A stretch of DNA of 64,000 nucleotides, taken from UBA2991 sp965221735. Its GTDB lineage: Bacteria; Chloroflexota; Dehalococcoidia; Tepidiformales; Tepidiformaceae. The notes beneath the pieces are model-generated. The model had not been told where the DNA came from, searched no databases, and saw only the letters and a program-made list of their open reading frames with translations. Positions within the stretch are counted from its first letter, which is position 1. Every line of letters begins with the position of its first letter. Both the position numbers and the translations under genes were made by a program. Location of the stretch: contig OZ244910.1 in NCBI GenBank assembly GCA_965221735.1, forward strand, positions 496,001 to 560,000, in the 5' to 3' direction. Positions 8,482 to 17,352 of this stretch are shown piece by piece.

Positions 8482-10464
8482 CTAGCCCTCCAACCAGATG
8501 TTGTGCGCTCGCCACATGCCGAAGGCGGCCGTCTGGTCGCCGTCCGGCGGCGGCACGAGGCCCTTCAGGCGCGAGCCCACCGCCACGTACTTCGTCGTGG
8601 GGGTCGGGAGCGGGAGGGTGCAGCAGTAGCGCGAGAAGATGCGATGCTGCAGCTCCTTCAGGATTTCCGCCCGCTCGTCGTCGTCGAACGTGGCCGCCTG
8701 CCGGTCGGCGTAGTCCTGCAGCTCCCGCGCGTACGGGTGCGTGACCTCCAGCGCCGCGCGTACGGTCTCCCCGTTCGGCCCGCCGCCGTTCTCGGCGTAG
8801 TTCGGGTTGTCGGGGTTGACCCACGGGTCGGAGATGTTGACGCCCTTGTACCAGTTGCCGCCCCAGATGGCGCCGTAGCCGTCCGGCGTGTACGCGACCA
8901 GCGCGTTCCAGTCGGGCATCGTCGCGACGGCGTTGTTGCCGGCGATGAAGAAGTGCCAGTCCTTGGTGCCGGTGGGCCCGTTCGCCGAGGCGATGAACGT
9001 CGCCAGCTCGAGCGGGTTGTAGTTGACCTTCACCCCGAGGCTGTCCTCGAAGCTCTGCCCGATGAACTGCGTGTTCGGGTAGGCCGCCACCCACGCCGGG
9101 ACCGTCGTATCCAGCTCGGGGAAGATCTCGGGGCCGTTGTTCGCCTCCCACAGCTGGCGTGCGCCCTGCGGGTCGTACACCTGGTACTGCTTGATCTCTT
9201 CCTGGGAGAGGCCGTACTTGGGGAATGCCGTCGGGCTCACGGGAGCGCTGTAGCGCCCCTCGCCGCCCAGCACGACATCGATGTAGCCGTCCCAGTCCAT
9301 CGCCATCGAAAGCGCCTTCGAGAGCTCCGGATAGGGTGTCCACTTGGCCGCGGCCAGCTGGATCATGATGCTGCCGTCGTCGATCGCGGGACCCGTCTGG
9401 ATGTTGACGTTCGGCTGGCCATCCCACTGGTCGGCCGTGATCTTGTCCACGGGGCCGTAGTAGTCGGCGTCTCCGGCCAGGAAGCGCGCCTGGCCGGCGG
9501 CCCCGTCCGTGATGATGACCGTTTCCATCTCGTCGATGTACGGCATGTCGCGGTTGAAGCGAGTCCCCGGAATGTCCTCGGGATGCTCGAAGTAGTTCGG
9601 GTTCCGCTTCATGGAGATCCGCGTCTCCGACACCTCGTTGAACATGTACGGGCCGCTGCCCGCATTGATGCCGGACACCTGCCCGAGGTCACCCGACTCC
9701 TCCGCCGCGAGGCGCTCGGGCGAGACCACCACGAGCGAAGCCGCCGCGAAGGCGCGCAGGTTGGAGGCGAAGGGCTTGTTCTGGTTGATGCGAAGTGTCA
9801 GGTCGTCCGGGGTGTCGAAGGTCGCGCCCTGGCTCTCGTCCATGAACGAGAAGAAGAGCTCGTTCACGTTCGAGCCACGGTTGGCGCGGGAGTCCGGGTA
9901 GCGCCTGAGGCTGATGTACCAGTCCTCCGAGTTCACCTCGCGGCCCTCGGAGGCCTCCGGGTTGAAGCGCACGCCCGGCCGCAGGTTGAACACCAGCGTC
10001 TCGCCGTCCACCTGCTCCCAGCTCTGGGCGGCGTCCGGGTAGAACTGATCCTCGACGATCGAATACGCCATCATCTGGCTGTAGCTCGTGGCCATCCCGA
10101 ACGGGAACGTGATCGTGATCGAGGGGTCGAAGCCCGTCGGGTAGGCCGGGTAGGTGTAGTTCAGCTTGCCGCCGTAGCGCGAGCGGTCCTCGACGGCGGC
10201 CGCCTGCTCCTCGGGCTCGTCCGCGGCGTCCGCCTCTGCCGCCTGCGAGTCGTCCGCCGGCTCATCGTCATCGGCGGCTGCCGCCGCGGCCTGCGTGGCC
10301 GCTGCCTGCGTGGCCGCCGGAGCGGCTGCATCGTCATCGTCGTCGTCGTCGCCGCAACCCGCGAGGATTGCGGCGGAGCCGGCCGCGAGCGTCGCCCCGC
10401 CTGCCAGCACGCGCCTCCGAGAAACGCGCCTGCGCCAGTACTTGCCCCAATAGCCTTCCTTCAC
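8482..10464 (-). CDS. Tat-exported oligopeptide-type ABC binding lipoprotein, copy 3
   Basis: First-transcribed of the three tandem SBP_bac_5 lipoproteins, 660 residues from GTG 10464, with an AGGAGGG site upstream. Starting at the ATG at 10515 would add 17 residues absent from the paralogues. It has a twin-arginine signal SRRRVLAGG, lipobox LAGC, seven Asp and an acidic/alanine linker, then the peptide-binding-protein fold. A vicinal CC pair (RYCCTLPLP) near the C-terminus is shared by all three copies. Variable patches relative to the others include PAWVAAYPNTQF and KITADQWDGQPNVNI. It probably captures an oligopeptide-like or glycoside-like nutrient for the DppBC permease; the ligand is unknown. 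Confidence 0.93.
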   Translation of the reverse strand: MKEGYWGKYWRRRVSRRRVLAGGATLAAGSAAILAGCGDDDDDDDAAAPAATQAAATQAAAAAADDDEPADDSQAAEADAADEPEEQAAAVEDRSRYGGKLNYTYPAYPTGFDPSITITFPFGMATSYSQMMAYSIVEDQFYPDAAQSWEQVDGETLVFNLRPGVRFNPEASEGREVNSEDWYISLRRYPDSRANRGSNVNELFFSFMDESQGATFDTPDDLTLRINQNKPFASNLRAFAAASLVVVSPERLAAEESGDLGQVSGINAGSGPYMFNEVSETRISMKRNPNYFEHPEDIPGTRFNRDMPYIDEMETVIITDGAAGQARFLAGDADYYGPVDKITADQWDGQPNVNIQTGPAIDDGSIMIQLAAAKWTPYPELSKALSMAMDWDGYIDVVLGGEGRYSAPVSPTAFPKYGLSQEEIKQYQVYDPQGARQLWEANNGPEIFPELDTTVPAWVAAYPNTQFIGQSFEDSLGVKVNYNPLELATFIASANGPTGTKDWHFFIAGNNAVATMPDWNALVAYTPDGYGAIWGGNWYKGVNISDPWVNPDNPNYAENGGGPNGETVRAALEVTHPYARELQDYADRQAATFDDDERAEILKELQHRIFSRYCCTLPLPTPTTKYVAVGSRLKGLVPPPDGDQTAAFGMWRAHNIWLEG

Positions 10465-10521
10465 GTTGTCCCTCCTTCCGGTTTGCTCCGGTGCAGCGCT
10501 CCTGCAAACGAGCACCAGATT

Positions 10522-10558
10522 CGGGGCGCATAGCCCCGATGTCGAAGTGTCATTCTAC
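10522..10558 (-). promoter_or_regulatory. Promoter and leader hairpin of binding-protein copy 3
   Basis: TAGAAT (10553-10558, minus strand) is the likely -10 box. A 7-bp stem TCGGGGC/GCCCCGA (10522-10528 with 10534-10540) begins about 6 nt after the predicted transcript start. The leader is about 80 nt. Confidence 0.5.
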
Positions 10559-10608
10559 CCACGCTGTCAACGCGATTGGAGAATCTGCAGGGACTGGGGA
10601 AGGGGCTC

Positions 10609-11841
10609 CTAGCTTGCGTCCGGCGTGTTGTCGTATCCGGCCGTGATCGGCGCATCCACGCGTTGACCGGCGTTCCCGTTGGGGCTGTACCCCTCGACGA
10701 TCTCGCCCAGCGCCTCGCGCTCCGCCGCAGCCGGAATCTCCTCCGGCTGCCCGGGCGTCGAGGCCACGTGCAGCGTCTGCGTGGGGAAGGCGAACTCGAC
10801 CCCGAGGTCCTCGGCCAGCCGCATGATGTCGAGGTTGAGCACGTGCCGCGTGCGCAGCTCGTCGTTCCAGTTCGGCGCGTCGATGAAGCAGTACACGAGC
10901 ACGTCCAGCGAGGATGCCGTGAAGCCGTGGAACTCGATGATGTAGTAGTCCTTGCGCATCCCCGGATTCGCGCGGATCAACGCCCGCACGCCCTCCACGA
11001 ACGCCTGCACCTGGTCCGGAGTCGTGTGGTAGGAGAGTCCCAGCGTCGTCTTGTAGCGCCGCCACTGCCGCAGCCCCATGTTGTCGACGTGCGTATCGAC
11101 GATGCGTGCGTTCGGCACGGTCACGACCGAGTTGTAGAAGGTGCGAACGCGCGAGGAGCGGAAGCCCACGTGCTCGACCGTCCCCTCGATGTCGTTCATC
11201 ACCACCCAGTCCCCTACCTGGAAGGGGCGGTCGGCGAAGATGGTGACGCCCCCGAGCAGGTTCCGGATGGTGTCCTGCGCGGCCAGCGCCACGGCCAGGC
11301 CGCCCAGGCCCAGCCCGGCCAGCAGCGAGGTCACGTTCACGCCCAGGTTGCCCAGCACGAAGACCGCCCCGATCAGGACGACCACGCCTTTCAGGGCCGA
11401 GCTCACCAGGGGCACGAGCTGGTCGTCGAAGCGGCTCTCCGTCTCGTCCGCCCGCCGCTCGAGCACGTCCGTCAGCACGTCGACGCCGCGGAAGCCCAGC
11501 ACCACCAGCGCCCCGGCTCCGAACAGGCTCGCGACCTGGTTGACCACGTTTTCGACGCTCGACTCGAAGCCCAGCGTGGGAAAACCGAGGATGACCGTGA
11601 TGGAGGCGACCAGCGCCAGCGTCGCCCGCCCCAGGCGCGCCCGTTCCTTGTCCCAGAAAGCCCGGTCATCCCCATGGAGCCGCGCCCGCACGTACAGCCT
11701 CAGCGCCTGCGACACCACCACGTGCACAGCCCCGGCCACCAGGATCAGGATCCCGATCCCGATGAACTGCTCCACCTCTATCCCGATGTACGTATTCTTG
11801 AACCAGTCCGGCGCGAGGAAGAGGCCCACGATTCGCTCCAA
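10609..11841 (-). CDS. MscS-family mechanosensitive ion channel
   Basis: Small-conductance mechanosensitive channel homologue, 410 residues, which opens under membrane tension to release solutes. N-terminal membrane segments lie at about 24-45, 72-95, 104-120 and 145-165. They are followed by the pore-lining helix GLGLGGLAVALAAQDTIRNLLGG, the MscS signature. The beta domain comes next (FQVGDWVVMNDIEGTVEHVGFRSSRVRT), then the alpha/beta cytoplasmic domain. The start is TTG 11841, supported by TAGGCT ending 8 nt upstream (leaderless spacing). The C-terminal tail of about 40 residues is low-complexity. It is divergent from the VOC gene and likely monocistronic. Confidence 0.93.
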   Translation of the reverse strand: MERIVGLFLAPDWFKNTYIGIEVEQFIGIGILILVAGAVHVVVSQALRLYVRARLHGDDRAFWDKERARLGRATLALVASITVILGFPTLGFESSVENVVNQVASLFGAGALVVLGFRGVDVLTDVLERRADETESRFDDQLVPLVSSALKGVVVLIGAVFVLGNLGVNVTSLLAGLGLGGLAVALAAQDTIRNLLGGVTIFADRPFQVGDWVVMNDIEGTVEHVGFRSSRVRTFYNSVVTVPNARIVDTHVDNMGLRQWRRYKTTLGLSYHTTPDQVQAFVEGVRALIRANPGMRKDYYIIEFHGFTASSLDVLVYCFIDAPNWNDELRTRHVLNLDIMRLAEDLGVEFAFPTQTLHVASTPGQPEEIPAAAEREALGEIVEGYSPNGNAGQRVDAPITAGYDNTPDAS

Positions 11842-11849
11842 TGCCGCCT

Positions 11850-11855
11850 AGCCTA
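11850..11855 (-). promoter_or_regulatory. -10 element of mscS, leaderless spacing
   Basis: TAGGCT on the minus strand, 8 nt before the TTG start codon at 11841. No ribosome-binding site fits between them. Confidence 0.4.
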
Positions 11856-11930
11856 GCATTTGCTAAGGCGCATAAGCACGTATCAGCCCCTTCATTCCGG
11901 AGCCGGCAGCCAGTAGTCAGGAGCCGCCAA

Positions 11931-12461
11931 ATGCCCCACCGCCCCTTCGTCCAGCTTGCCTACCACGTCCCCGACATCTTCGAAGCGGCCGAGCGCTGGG
12001 CGGCCGAACGCGGCGCCGGGCCTTTCTACATCAACGAGCACATCCCGGTTGACAAGGCCATCTACCGCGGCCAGCCCGGCGAGTTCGACCACTCCTCCGC
12101 TTACGGCCAGCTCGGCTCCGTCATGCTCGAGCTCGTCCAGCAGAACAACGACGGGCCTTCCGGCATCCGCGACATGTACGCCCCCCACGAGCAGGGCATC
12201 CACCACTGCGCCACCATCGTCCCCAGCTTCAAGGAAGAGCTGGCCCGTTACGAGGCTCTCGGTTTCACCGTCGCCAACGAATTCTGGCTCCCGGGCGGCA
12301 TGCAGTTCGCCTTCATCGACACGGTCGCCGTCTACGGGCACATGGTCGAGGTCTATGAGGGCCAGCCGGGGCTGCTCCAGTTCTACGAGCTGATCGAGGC
12401 TGCGGCCCAGGGCTGGGACGGCTCCGACCCCATCCGCTTCGTCGCCGACATGAACCGCTAG
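11931..12461 (+). CDS. VOC-superfamily (glyoxalase/dioxygenase-like) protein
   Basis: Vicinal-oxygen-chelate fold protein of 176 residues. The ATG at 11931 has a CAGGAG site 7 nt upstream; longer in-frame starts lack homology-like sequence. Likely metal ligands sit in HRPFVQLAYHV (about residue 10) and HHCATIV (about residue 85), with an acidic residue in GHMVEVYEG near residue 145. It has two beta-alpha-beta-beta-beta modules. Related proteins are annotated as methylmalonyl-CoA-epimerase- or dioxygenase-like, but the reaction cannot be assigned. It converges with the metallo-hydrolase gene, with only 4 bp between their stops. Confidence 0.8.
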   Translation: MPHRPFVQLAYHVPDIFEAAERWAAERGAGPFYINEHIPVDKAIYRGQPGEFDHSSAYGQLGSVMLELVQQNNDGPSGIRDMYAPHEQGIHHCATIVPSFKEELARYEALGFTVANEFWLPGGMQFAFIDTVAVYGHMVEVYEGQPGLLQFYELIEAAAQGWDGSDPIRFVADMNR

Positions 12462-12465
12462 CCGC

Positions 12466-13218
12466 TTACGGCGCCGCCCCCGGCATGATCCAGGTCGAGG
12501 GCGGAACCGCCTCGAAGCGCAGACCTTCGCGGTCGGGCTCCAGGTTCGTGATCGTGAGCGCGAACGGCTCCAGGTAGTCGGCCTCGCCGTCCACCACGCG
12601 GAAGGGCCGGTCGTGACCCGGGTAGAAGATGTCGGCGGCGCTCAGCCCCTTGGCCACGCTCTCCCGCGCCTGCGTGAGCGATCCGAACACGATTGGCGGC
12701 TGCCTCGATTCCAGCACCCAGCTGGAGTGCACCGCGTCCCCCGAGACGAGGGCCGTGCCCGCCGCCGTCTCCGCCACCAGCCCGATGCTCCCCACCGAGT
12801 GCCCCGGCAGCTCGATCACGCGCACGCCCGCCGCGATCTCGTCCCCCTCGACCACCTCCTGGAGCTGGTGCGTCTCCAGCGCCAGCCCCGTCCAGTACGG
12901 CGTCGCCCAGTCGTTCTCGTGGGGCGAGCTCGCGTAGCTGCGCTCCCGTGGATGCAGCAGCACCGGCGCCTCCGCGAACCGGTCGAAGTTCTGGGCGTGG
13001 TCCCAGTGCGCGTGCGTCAGCACGACCGCATCGATGCTCGCCTCCGTGAGCCCGCGCTGTTCGAGCGCCATGCTCAGTTCCCGCCGCCGCCCCACGTGCG
13101 CCGGATCGACCAGGATCAGGCGTCCCTCCGATTCCACCAGCGTCACCGAGCAGAAGGCCGGCCGCCCCTGGTTCGTCGAGAACGAAAACCCATTCAGCAG
13201 AACATCCACGGTCGCCAT
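12466..13218 (-). CDS. MBL-fold metallo-hydrolase
   Basis: Metallo-beta-lactamase-fold hydrolase of 250 residues. The zinc motif is HAHWDHAQN (H-x-H-x-D-H), with further ligands at ELPGHSVGS, SGDAVHS and YPGHD. This layout is like N-acyl-homoserine-lactonase or glyoxalase II-type enzymes. I chose the ATG at 13218 because a TAGGCT box ends 7 nt upstream (leaderless spacing) and the protein then starts MATVDVLLNGFSF. The longer frame runs into the divergent Rieske gene. Substrate unknown. The adjacent Rieske oxygenase, transcribed divergently from a 76-bp gap, may belong to the same catabolic theme. Confidence 0.88.
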   Translation of the reverse strand: MATVDVLLNGFSFSTNQGRPAFCSVTLVESEGRLILVDPAHVGRRRELSMALEQRGLTEASIDAVVLTHAHWDHAQNFDRFAEAPVLLHPRERSYASSPHENDWATPYWTGLALETHQLQEVVEGDEIAAGVRVIELPGHSVGSIGLVAETAAGTALVSGDAVHSSWVLESRQPPIVFGSLTQARESVAKGLSAADIFYPGHDRPFRVVDGEADYLEPFALTITNLEPDREGLRFEAVPPSTWIMPGAAP

Positions 13219-13225
13219 GCGCGGG

Positions 13226-13259
13226 AGCCTACGCCGCTGCCGCCCGCGCTGGGTAGAAT
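13226..13259. promoter_or_regulatory. Back-to-back promoters of the MBL and Rieske genes
   Basis: Minus strand TAGGCT (13226-13231), 7 nt from the MBL start codon, and plus strand TAGAAT (13254-13259), 35 nt from the Rieske start. One gene is predicted leaderless and the other has a leader with a CGGAGG site. Confidence 0.5.
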
Positions 13260-13294
13260 CAGGCACGCGCGGCGTACCGCCGCCGGAGGTCGCC

Positions 13295-14500
13295 ATGAGC
13301 CGGGAGCAGTTGGTCGAGATGGCCCGCCGCGAGGTCGAGAACCTCGCCGCCGATCGCATTGATCTCGCGGACGATGTCTACAGGATCCCCACAAGCGCCT
13401 ACTACGACCCCGACCGCTGGCGCCTCGAGGTCGACCGCATCTTCAAGCGGCTCCCGCTCGCCCTCGGGTTCTCCTGCGAAATGCCTGATCCCGGCGACTA
13501 CCGCTCCCTCGAGGTCTGCGGCGTGCCCGTCCTGATGGCGCGCGACATCGACGGCGAGGTCCGCGCCTTCGTGAACATGTGCAGCCACCGCGGCGCCATC
13601 GTCGTCGATGAGGGTCGCGGCAACTCGCGCGGCTTCCGCTGCCCCTACCACGCCTGGAGCTACGACCTCCAGGGCAACCTCGTCTCCATCTTCGACTCCG
13701 GCAACTTCGGCGATGTCGACAAGTCCTGCTACGGCCTCACGCCCCTCCCCTGCGCTGAGCGCGCCGGGCTCGTGTGGGTCACGCTCAACCCTGGATCCGA
13801 TGTCGACATCGACCTCTTCCTCGCGGGTTACGACGAGATGCTCGACCACCTCGGCTTCGCCGGCTGCCACGTCATCGGCCGCCAGAACCTCGACGGCCCC
13901 AACTGGAAGGTCGCCTACGACGGCTACCGCGACCTCTACCACATCCCCATCCTCCACCGGAACAGCTTCGGCCCCGACTCCGCCTACCAGCCCGACTACT
14001 ACGCCTGGGGCTCGCATGTGCGCATGGTCTCCCCCACCCGCTTCACCCGCCCCGCCGACCTTCCCGAGGATCAGTGGGAGCTGGAGGACCTGACCCCCGG
14101 CATCTGGACCATCTTCCCCAACATCTCCATCGCCGGGGGTCGCGGCTCCGCCGCCTACGACGGCCAGGGCGCCTCGCCCTTCATGGTCTCCCAGATGTTC
14201 CCCGGCAAGACGCCCGAAGAGTCCGTCACCATCCAGAACTTCCTGCTCCCCGAGGAGCCCGACCCCGACGACGAAGAGCGCTACGCCGAGATAATGAAGA
14301 TGTACTTCGACGTCGTCGGCGATGAGGACTACTACACCGGCTTCCGCGTGCAGCGCGCCCTCAAGACCGGCGCCAAGGACCACTCCCTCTTCGGTCGCAA
14401 CGAGGGCGGCGGCCAGATGTTCCACAAGTGGGTGCAGGCCCTCATCGACACCGAGGACAAGGACCTGAACGCCCTCCTGGAGAGCGGCGTCGAGGTCTAG
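13295..14500 (+). CDS. Rieske non-heme iron aromatic-ring oxygenase, alpha subunit
   Basis: Large subunit of a Rieske-type oxygenase, 401 residues. The N-terminal Rieske domain has CSHRG and CPYHAW (C-x-H and C-x2-H) binding the [2Fe-2S] cluster at about residues 94-117. The C-terminal catalytic domain has NWKVAYDGYRDLYHIPILH, which supplies the two iron-binding histidines and the Asp that bridges subunits. Ferredoxin and reductase partners are not nearby. The start is ATG 13295, 7 nt after CCGGAGG. The enzyme hydroxylates or demethylates an organic substrate using electrons from a reductase. Its preference is unknown. Confidence 0.93.
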   Translation: MSREQLVEMARREVENLAADRIDLADDVYRIPTSAYYDPDRWRLEVDRIFKRLPLALGFSCEMPDPGDYRSLEVCGVPVLMARDIDGEVRAFVNMCSHRGAIVVDEGRGNSRGFRCPYHAWSYDLQGNLVSIFDSGNFGDVDKSCYGLTPLPCAERAGLVWVTLNPGSDVDIDLFLAGYDEMLDHLGFAGCHVIGRQNLDGPNWKVAYDGYRDLYHIPILHRNSFGPDSAYQPDYYAWGSHVRMVSPTRFTRPADLPEDQWELEDLTPGIWTIFPNISIAGGRGSAAYDGQGASPFMVSQMFPGKTPEESVTIQNFLLPEEPDPDDEERYAEIMKMYFDVVGDEDYYTGFRVQRALKTGAKDHSLFGRNEGGGQMFHKWVQALIDTEDKDLNALLESGVEV

Positions 14501-14520
14501 CACGCGCCCAAGTTCCCAAG

Positions 14521-14550
14521 TCAGGAAGCGGGATCCTTCTCGCCTCCTGA
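14521..14550. terminator. Hairpin between convergent genes
   Basis: Inverted repeat TCAGGAaGCG/CGCcTCCTGA with a 10-nt loop, with one internal mismatch, in the 61-bp gap between the convergent Rieske and RCC1-like genes. It could terminate both directions. Confidence 0.5.
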
Positions 14551-14561
14551 CGTCGTTCGCG

Positions 14562-15482
14562 TTACCGGTCCGTTCCCCAGCAGGCGACCGTGCCGCCGAT
14601 CGTGACGCCGCAGGTCTGGTTGAAGCTGGCGCTCACGGAGACGAACTGTCCTTCAGGCGGCGTCCCCTGGCCTTGCGCGTTCTGTCCCCAGCAGGTGACC
14701 GAGTGGTCCGCCCTCACTCCGCACGCGTGTTTCCTCCCCGTGCTGATGGAGGTGAAGGCTCCCTCGGGCGGTTTCGCCTGGCCAGCGTCGTTTGCCCCCC
14801 AGCACGTGACAGACTGGTTGGCCCGGATTCCGCAGGTGTACCGGGGGCCGGCGCTGATGGAGACGAACGTCCCTGGGGGCGGGGTGACCTGACCGAGGTC
14901 GTTGGCTCCCCAGCAAGCGACCGTTCCGTCGCTCCTGATCCCGCAGGCATGGATTTCCCCCAGGCTAATGGTGGTGAACGCTCCATCCGCCGGCCCGCTC
15001 TGGGCGAAGCTGGTGCCCCAGCAATGCAGGGAGCCCTCGCCCGTGACCCCGCAAGCGAAGTCGATGCCCGAGATCCCCGAGCTAACGGCGACGAACCCGT
15101 TGCCCGGCGGAGAAATCCAGGGGTCGCCATCGCTGTTCCAGCAGGTAACAGAGCCGTCCGTCGTCAGCCCGCACGCATGGTGCCGCCCGACGCTAACCGA
15201 GACGAATTCCCTGTCGGGGGGCTCGCCGGCGGTTCCCCAGCAAGCCGCCGAGCCGCTCGTCTGGACGACGCAGGCGCCGCCGGGCGACAAGCTGATCGAG
15301 GTGACGCCCTCGAGATCCTCCCAGGGGTTGTGCTGGTTCTTGAGGCAGGTAGCAATCGCGACAATCGCAAACACTCCGACGGCCAGTGCGATCACCGCGA
15401 GGCCGGCTGCCCACCCAACACCCCACACCCGCTCGTCCCTGAGGGGGCGGCGGCGCCTCTGGCTCCCCCGGCGAACCGCCAT
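14562..15482 (-). CDS. Membrane-anchored RCC1-like repeat protein with paired cysteines
   Basis: 306 residues. A basic N-terminus is followed by one membrane helix (about 21-46), giving a type II topology with the rest outside. Seven RCC1-like repeats of about 36-40 residues follow, each of the form VSIS-x-G-x-HACG-x-R-x-DGSVTCWG. Each repeat holds two Cys exactly ten residues apart (71/81, 104/114, 144/154, 180/190, 217/227, 254/264, 291/301). That suggests one disulfide per blade of a seven-bladed propeller. The role is unknown; binding of a cell-surface or protein partner is inferred. A GAGGG site precedes the ATG. It is convergent with the Rieske gene. Confidence 0.85.
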   Translation of the reverse strand: MAVRRGSQRRRRPLRDERVWGVGWAAGLAVIALAVGVFAIVAIATCLKNQHNPWEDLEGVTSISLSPGGACVVQTSGSAACWGTAGEPPDREFVSVSVGRHHACGLTTDGSVTCWNSDGDPWISPPGNGFVAVSSGISGIDFACGVTGEGSLHCWGTSFAQSGPADGAFTTISLGEIHACGIRSDGTVACWGANDLGQVTPPPGTFVSISAGPRYTCGIRANQSVTCWGANDAGQAKPPEGAFTSISTGRKHACGVRADHSVTCWGQNAQGQGTPPEGQFVSVSASFNQTCGVTIGGTVACWGTDR

Positions 15483-15621
15483 GGCAGTACCCTCTTAGCT
15501 GGCGCCCCTCGTCCCGTGGGACTTCGTCGGTTCAACTGGCCGCTGCATCCCGGCCCGCCACGATACATGTCCTCTCCGCTCTTCCCGCACTGGTAGGCTT
15601 GCTCGCGCGGGGGGTGTCGTC

Positions 15622-17352
15622 ATGAAGGGCTCCGAGTACATCGCGAAGAGCTGGCTCGCCTACGGCGTCGAGGCCATCTTCCTCGTCCCCACCAACCTCT
15701 TCGACTCCCTCGTCATGCTCGAGGGGACCGGCGTCCGCCGCGTCCTTACGCACGGCGAAAAGGCCGCCGGCTACATGGCCGACGGCTACGCCAAGGCCGC
15801 CGGGCGACCCGGCATCGTCATCAGCCAGGGCGGACCCGGAGCGACCAACCTCGCCGCCGGACTCGCCGAGCCCTGGCAGGCCTCGACTCCCGTCATCGCC
15901 TTCACGGGCGCCCGCTCCGGCGCGCAGGCCTACAAGAACGCCTACCAGGACGTCCGCGCCCACTTCGAGAGCGTCACCAAGTTCAGCGCCGACGTGACCC
16001 GCACCGAGCGGCTGGCCGACCTCATCCCCCAGGCCTTCCGCGAGGCCACCACCGGCGACCCCCGCCCCGTCCACCTCGCCATCGCGGCGGAGGCCGAGGC
16101 CGGCGAGGCCGACCTCCCCGAGCCTGCCGGCGACTCCCGCTACGCCACTTTCCCGTCCGTTCGCGCCGAGGCCCCGGCCGAAGGCATCGACGAGGCCCTC
16201 GCCCTCCTCCTCCAGGCCGAGCGGCCCGTCATCATCGCCGGCGGCGGTGTGATGAGTGCCGGCGCCTGGCCCGAGCTGATCGAGCTGGCCGAGAAGCTCA
16301 ATATCCCTGTCGCCACCTCCCTGTCCGGAAAGGGCGCGATCAACGAGAACCATCCGCTCGCGGTCGGCGTGCTCGGCTCCTACGCCCGCAAGTCCGCCAA
16401 CGAGATCGTCGCGAACGCCGATCTCGCCCTCATCGTCGGGACGCGCACCGGCAGCCAGAGCACGAACGGCTGGACTCTCCCCAGCCGCGAGGCCGACATC
16501 ATCCACATCAACGTCGACCCCTCCGAGCTGGGCCGCAACTTCCCCGCGAACACGAAGGTCGCCGTCGCCGCCGACGCGAAGGTCGCCCTCGCCGCCCTCG
16601 TGGCCGCCGCCGGCGACACCGTTCGCCCCCCCGGCGAGTGGGTCGCCGAGGTGCAGCGCATCGTGCGCCACTGGTGGGAGGGCAAGGAGCCCCTCCTCGC
16701 CTCCGGCGACGCCCCCATCCGCCCCGAGCGCCTCTGCCGCGAGCTGACCGAGACCCTCCCGCCCGACGCCGTCGTCGTCGCCGACACGGGCTACGCCGCC
16801 GCCTGGTCCGGGGCCTTCTTCGAGCTGCGCCAGCCCGGCAAGCGCTTCTTCCGCTGCGAAGGCTCGCTCGGCTGGGCCCTGCCCGCCGCCCAGGGCGTGA
16901 AGGTCGCCGTCCGCGACACGCCCGTCATCTGCTTCACCGGCGACGGCGGCTTCTGGTACCACCTGGGCGAGCTCGAAACGGCGGTCCGCTACGGGCTCAA
17001 CGTCGTCTACGTCGTCCTCAACAACCACGCCCTCGCCTTCGATACGCACATCCTCGACTTCCGCTTCGACAGCAAGGCCTACGAGCTTGCCGAGTTCGGC
17101 GACGTCGACTTCTCCGCGGTCGCTCGCGCCGTCGGCGCGGACGGCGTGCGCGTGACCGACCCGGCGCAACTGCGCGGCGCGATCGAAGACGCCCTCGGCA
17201 ACTCCCGCCCGACGGTCATCGATGTCGTCATCGACCACGACGCGGTCGCCCCCGTGACGGCCTACGACCGGGCCGGACGCCGCGAGCGGATGGTGGTCGA
17301 TGACCTCGACGAGATCGTCACCAGCCGTGGGGACGGCGGCGCGCCCGCGTGA
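15622..17352 (+). CDS. Thiamine-pyrophosphate-dependent enzyme, acetolactate-synthase-like
   Basis: TPP enzyme of 576 residues with the three-domain pyruvate-oxidase/acetolactate-synthase layout. The N-terminal Pyr domain has the activating Glu in LTHGEKAAGYMADGYA (about residue 46) and the motif SQGGPGATNLAAGLAE. The central domain starts near 190. The C-terminal PP domain carries the GDGG...NN cofactor motif (GDGGFWYHLGE to VVLNN, about 439-470). It lacks the marks of true IlvB biosynthetic context (no ilvN or ilvC nearby). It overlaps the next gene, an MFS carrier, by 4 bp (GTGA), so the two are translationally coupled. It may be a carboligase or decarboxylase of an imported acid. TAGGCT at 15594-15599 is a likely -10. 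Confidence 0.85.
   Translation: MKGSEYIAKSWLAYGVEAIFLVPTNLFDSLVMLEGTGVRRVLTHGEKAAGYMADGYAKAAGRPGIVISQGGPGATNLAAGLAEPWQASTPVIAFTGARSGAQAYKNAYQDVRAHFESVTKFSADVTRTERLADLIPQAFREATTGDPRPVHLAIAAEAEAGEADLPEPAGDSRYATFPSVRAEAPAEGIDEALALLLQAERPVIIAGGGVMSAGAWPELIELAEKLNIPVATSLSGKGAINENHPLAVGVLGSYARKSANEIVANADLALIVGTRTGSQSTNGWTLPSREADIIHINVDPSELGRNFPANTKVAVAADAKVALAALVAAAGDTVRPPGEWVAEVQRIVRHWWEGKEPLLASGDAPIRPERLCRELTETLPPDAVVVADTGYAAAWSGAFFELRQPGKRFFRCEGSLGWALPAAQGVKVAVRDTPVICFTGDGGFWYHLGELETAVRYGLNVVYVVLNNHALAFDTHILDFRFDSKAYELAEFGDVDFSAVARAVGADGVRVTDPAQLRGAIEDALGNSRPTVIDVVIDHDAVAPVTAYDRAGRRERMVVDDLDEIVTSRGDGGAPA

Noticed and set aside
4146..10533. Long plus-strand frames (up to about 750 codons) opposite the three binding proteins.
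   Set aside because: Antisense shadows of genes with strong GC3 bias; the three copies show the same shadow pattern and have no recognisable domains.
10535..10575. TTGACA near TAGAAT in the leader of binding-protein copy 3 as a classical promoter.
   Set aside because: The two boxes are only 7 nt apart on the minus strand, so TTGACA cannot act as the -35 partner of that -10.
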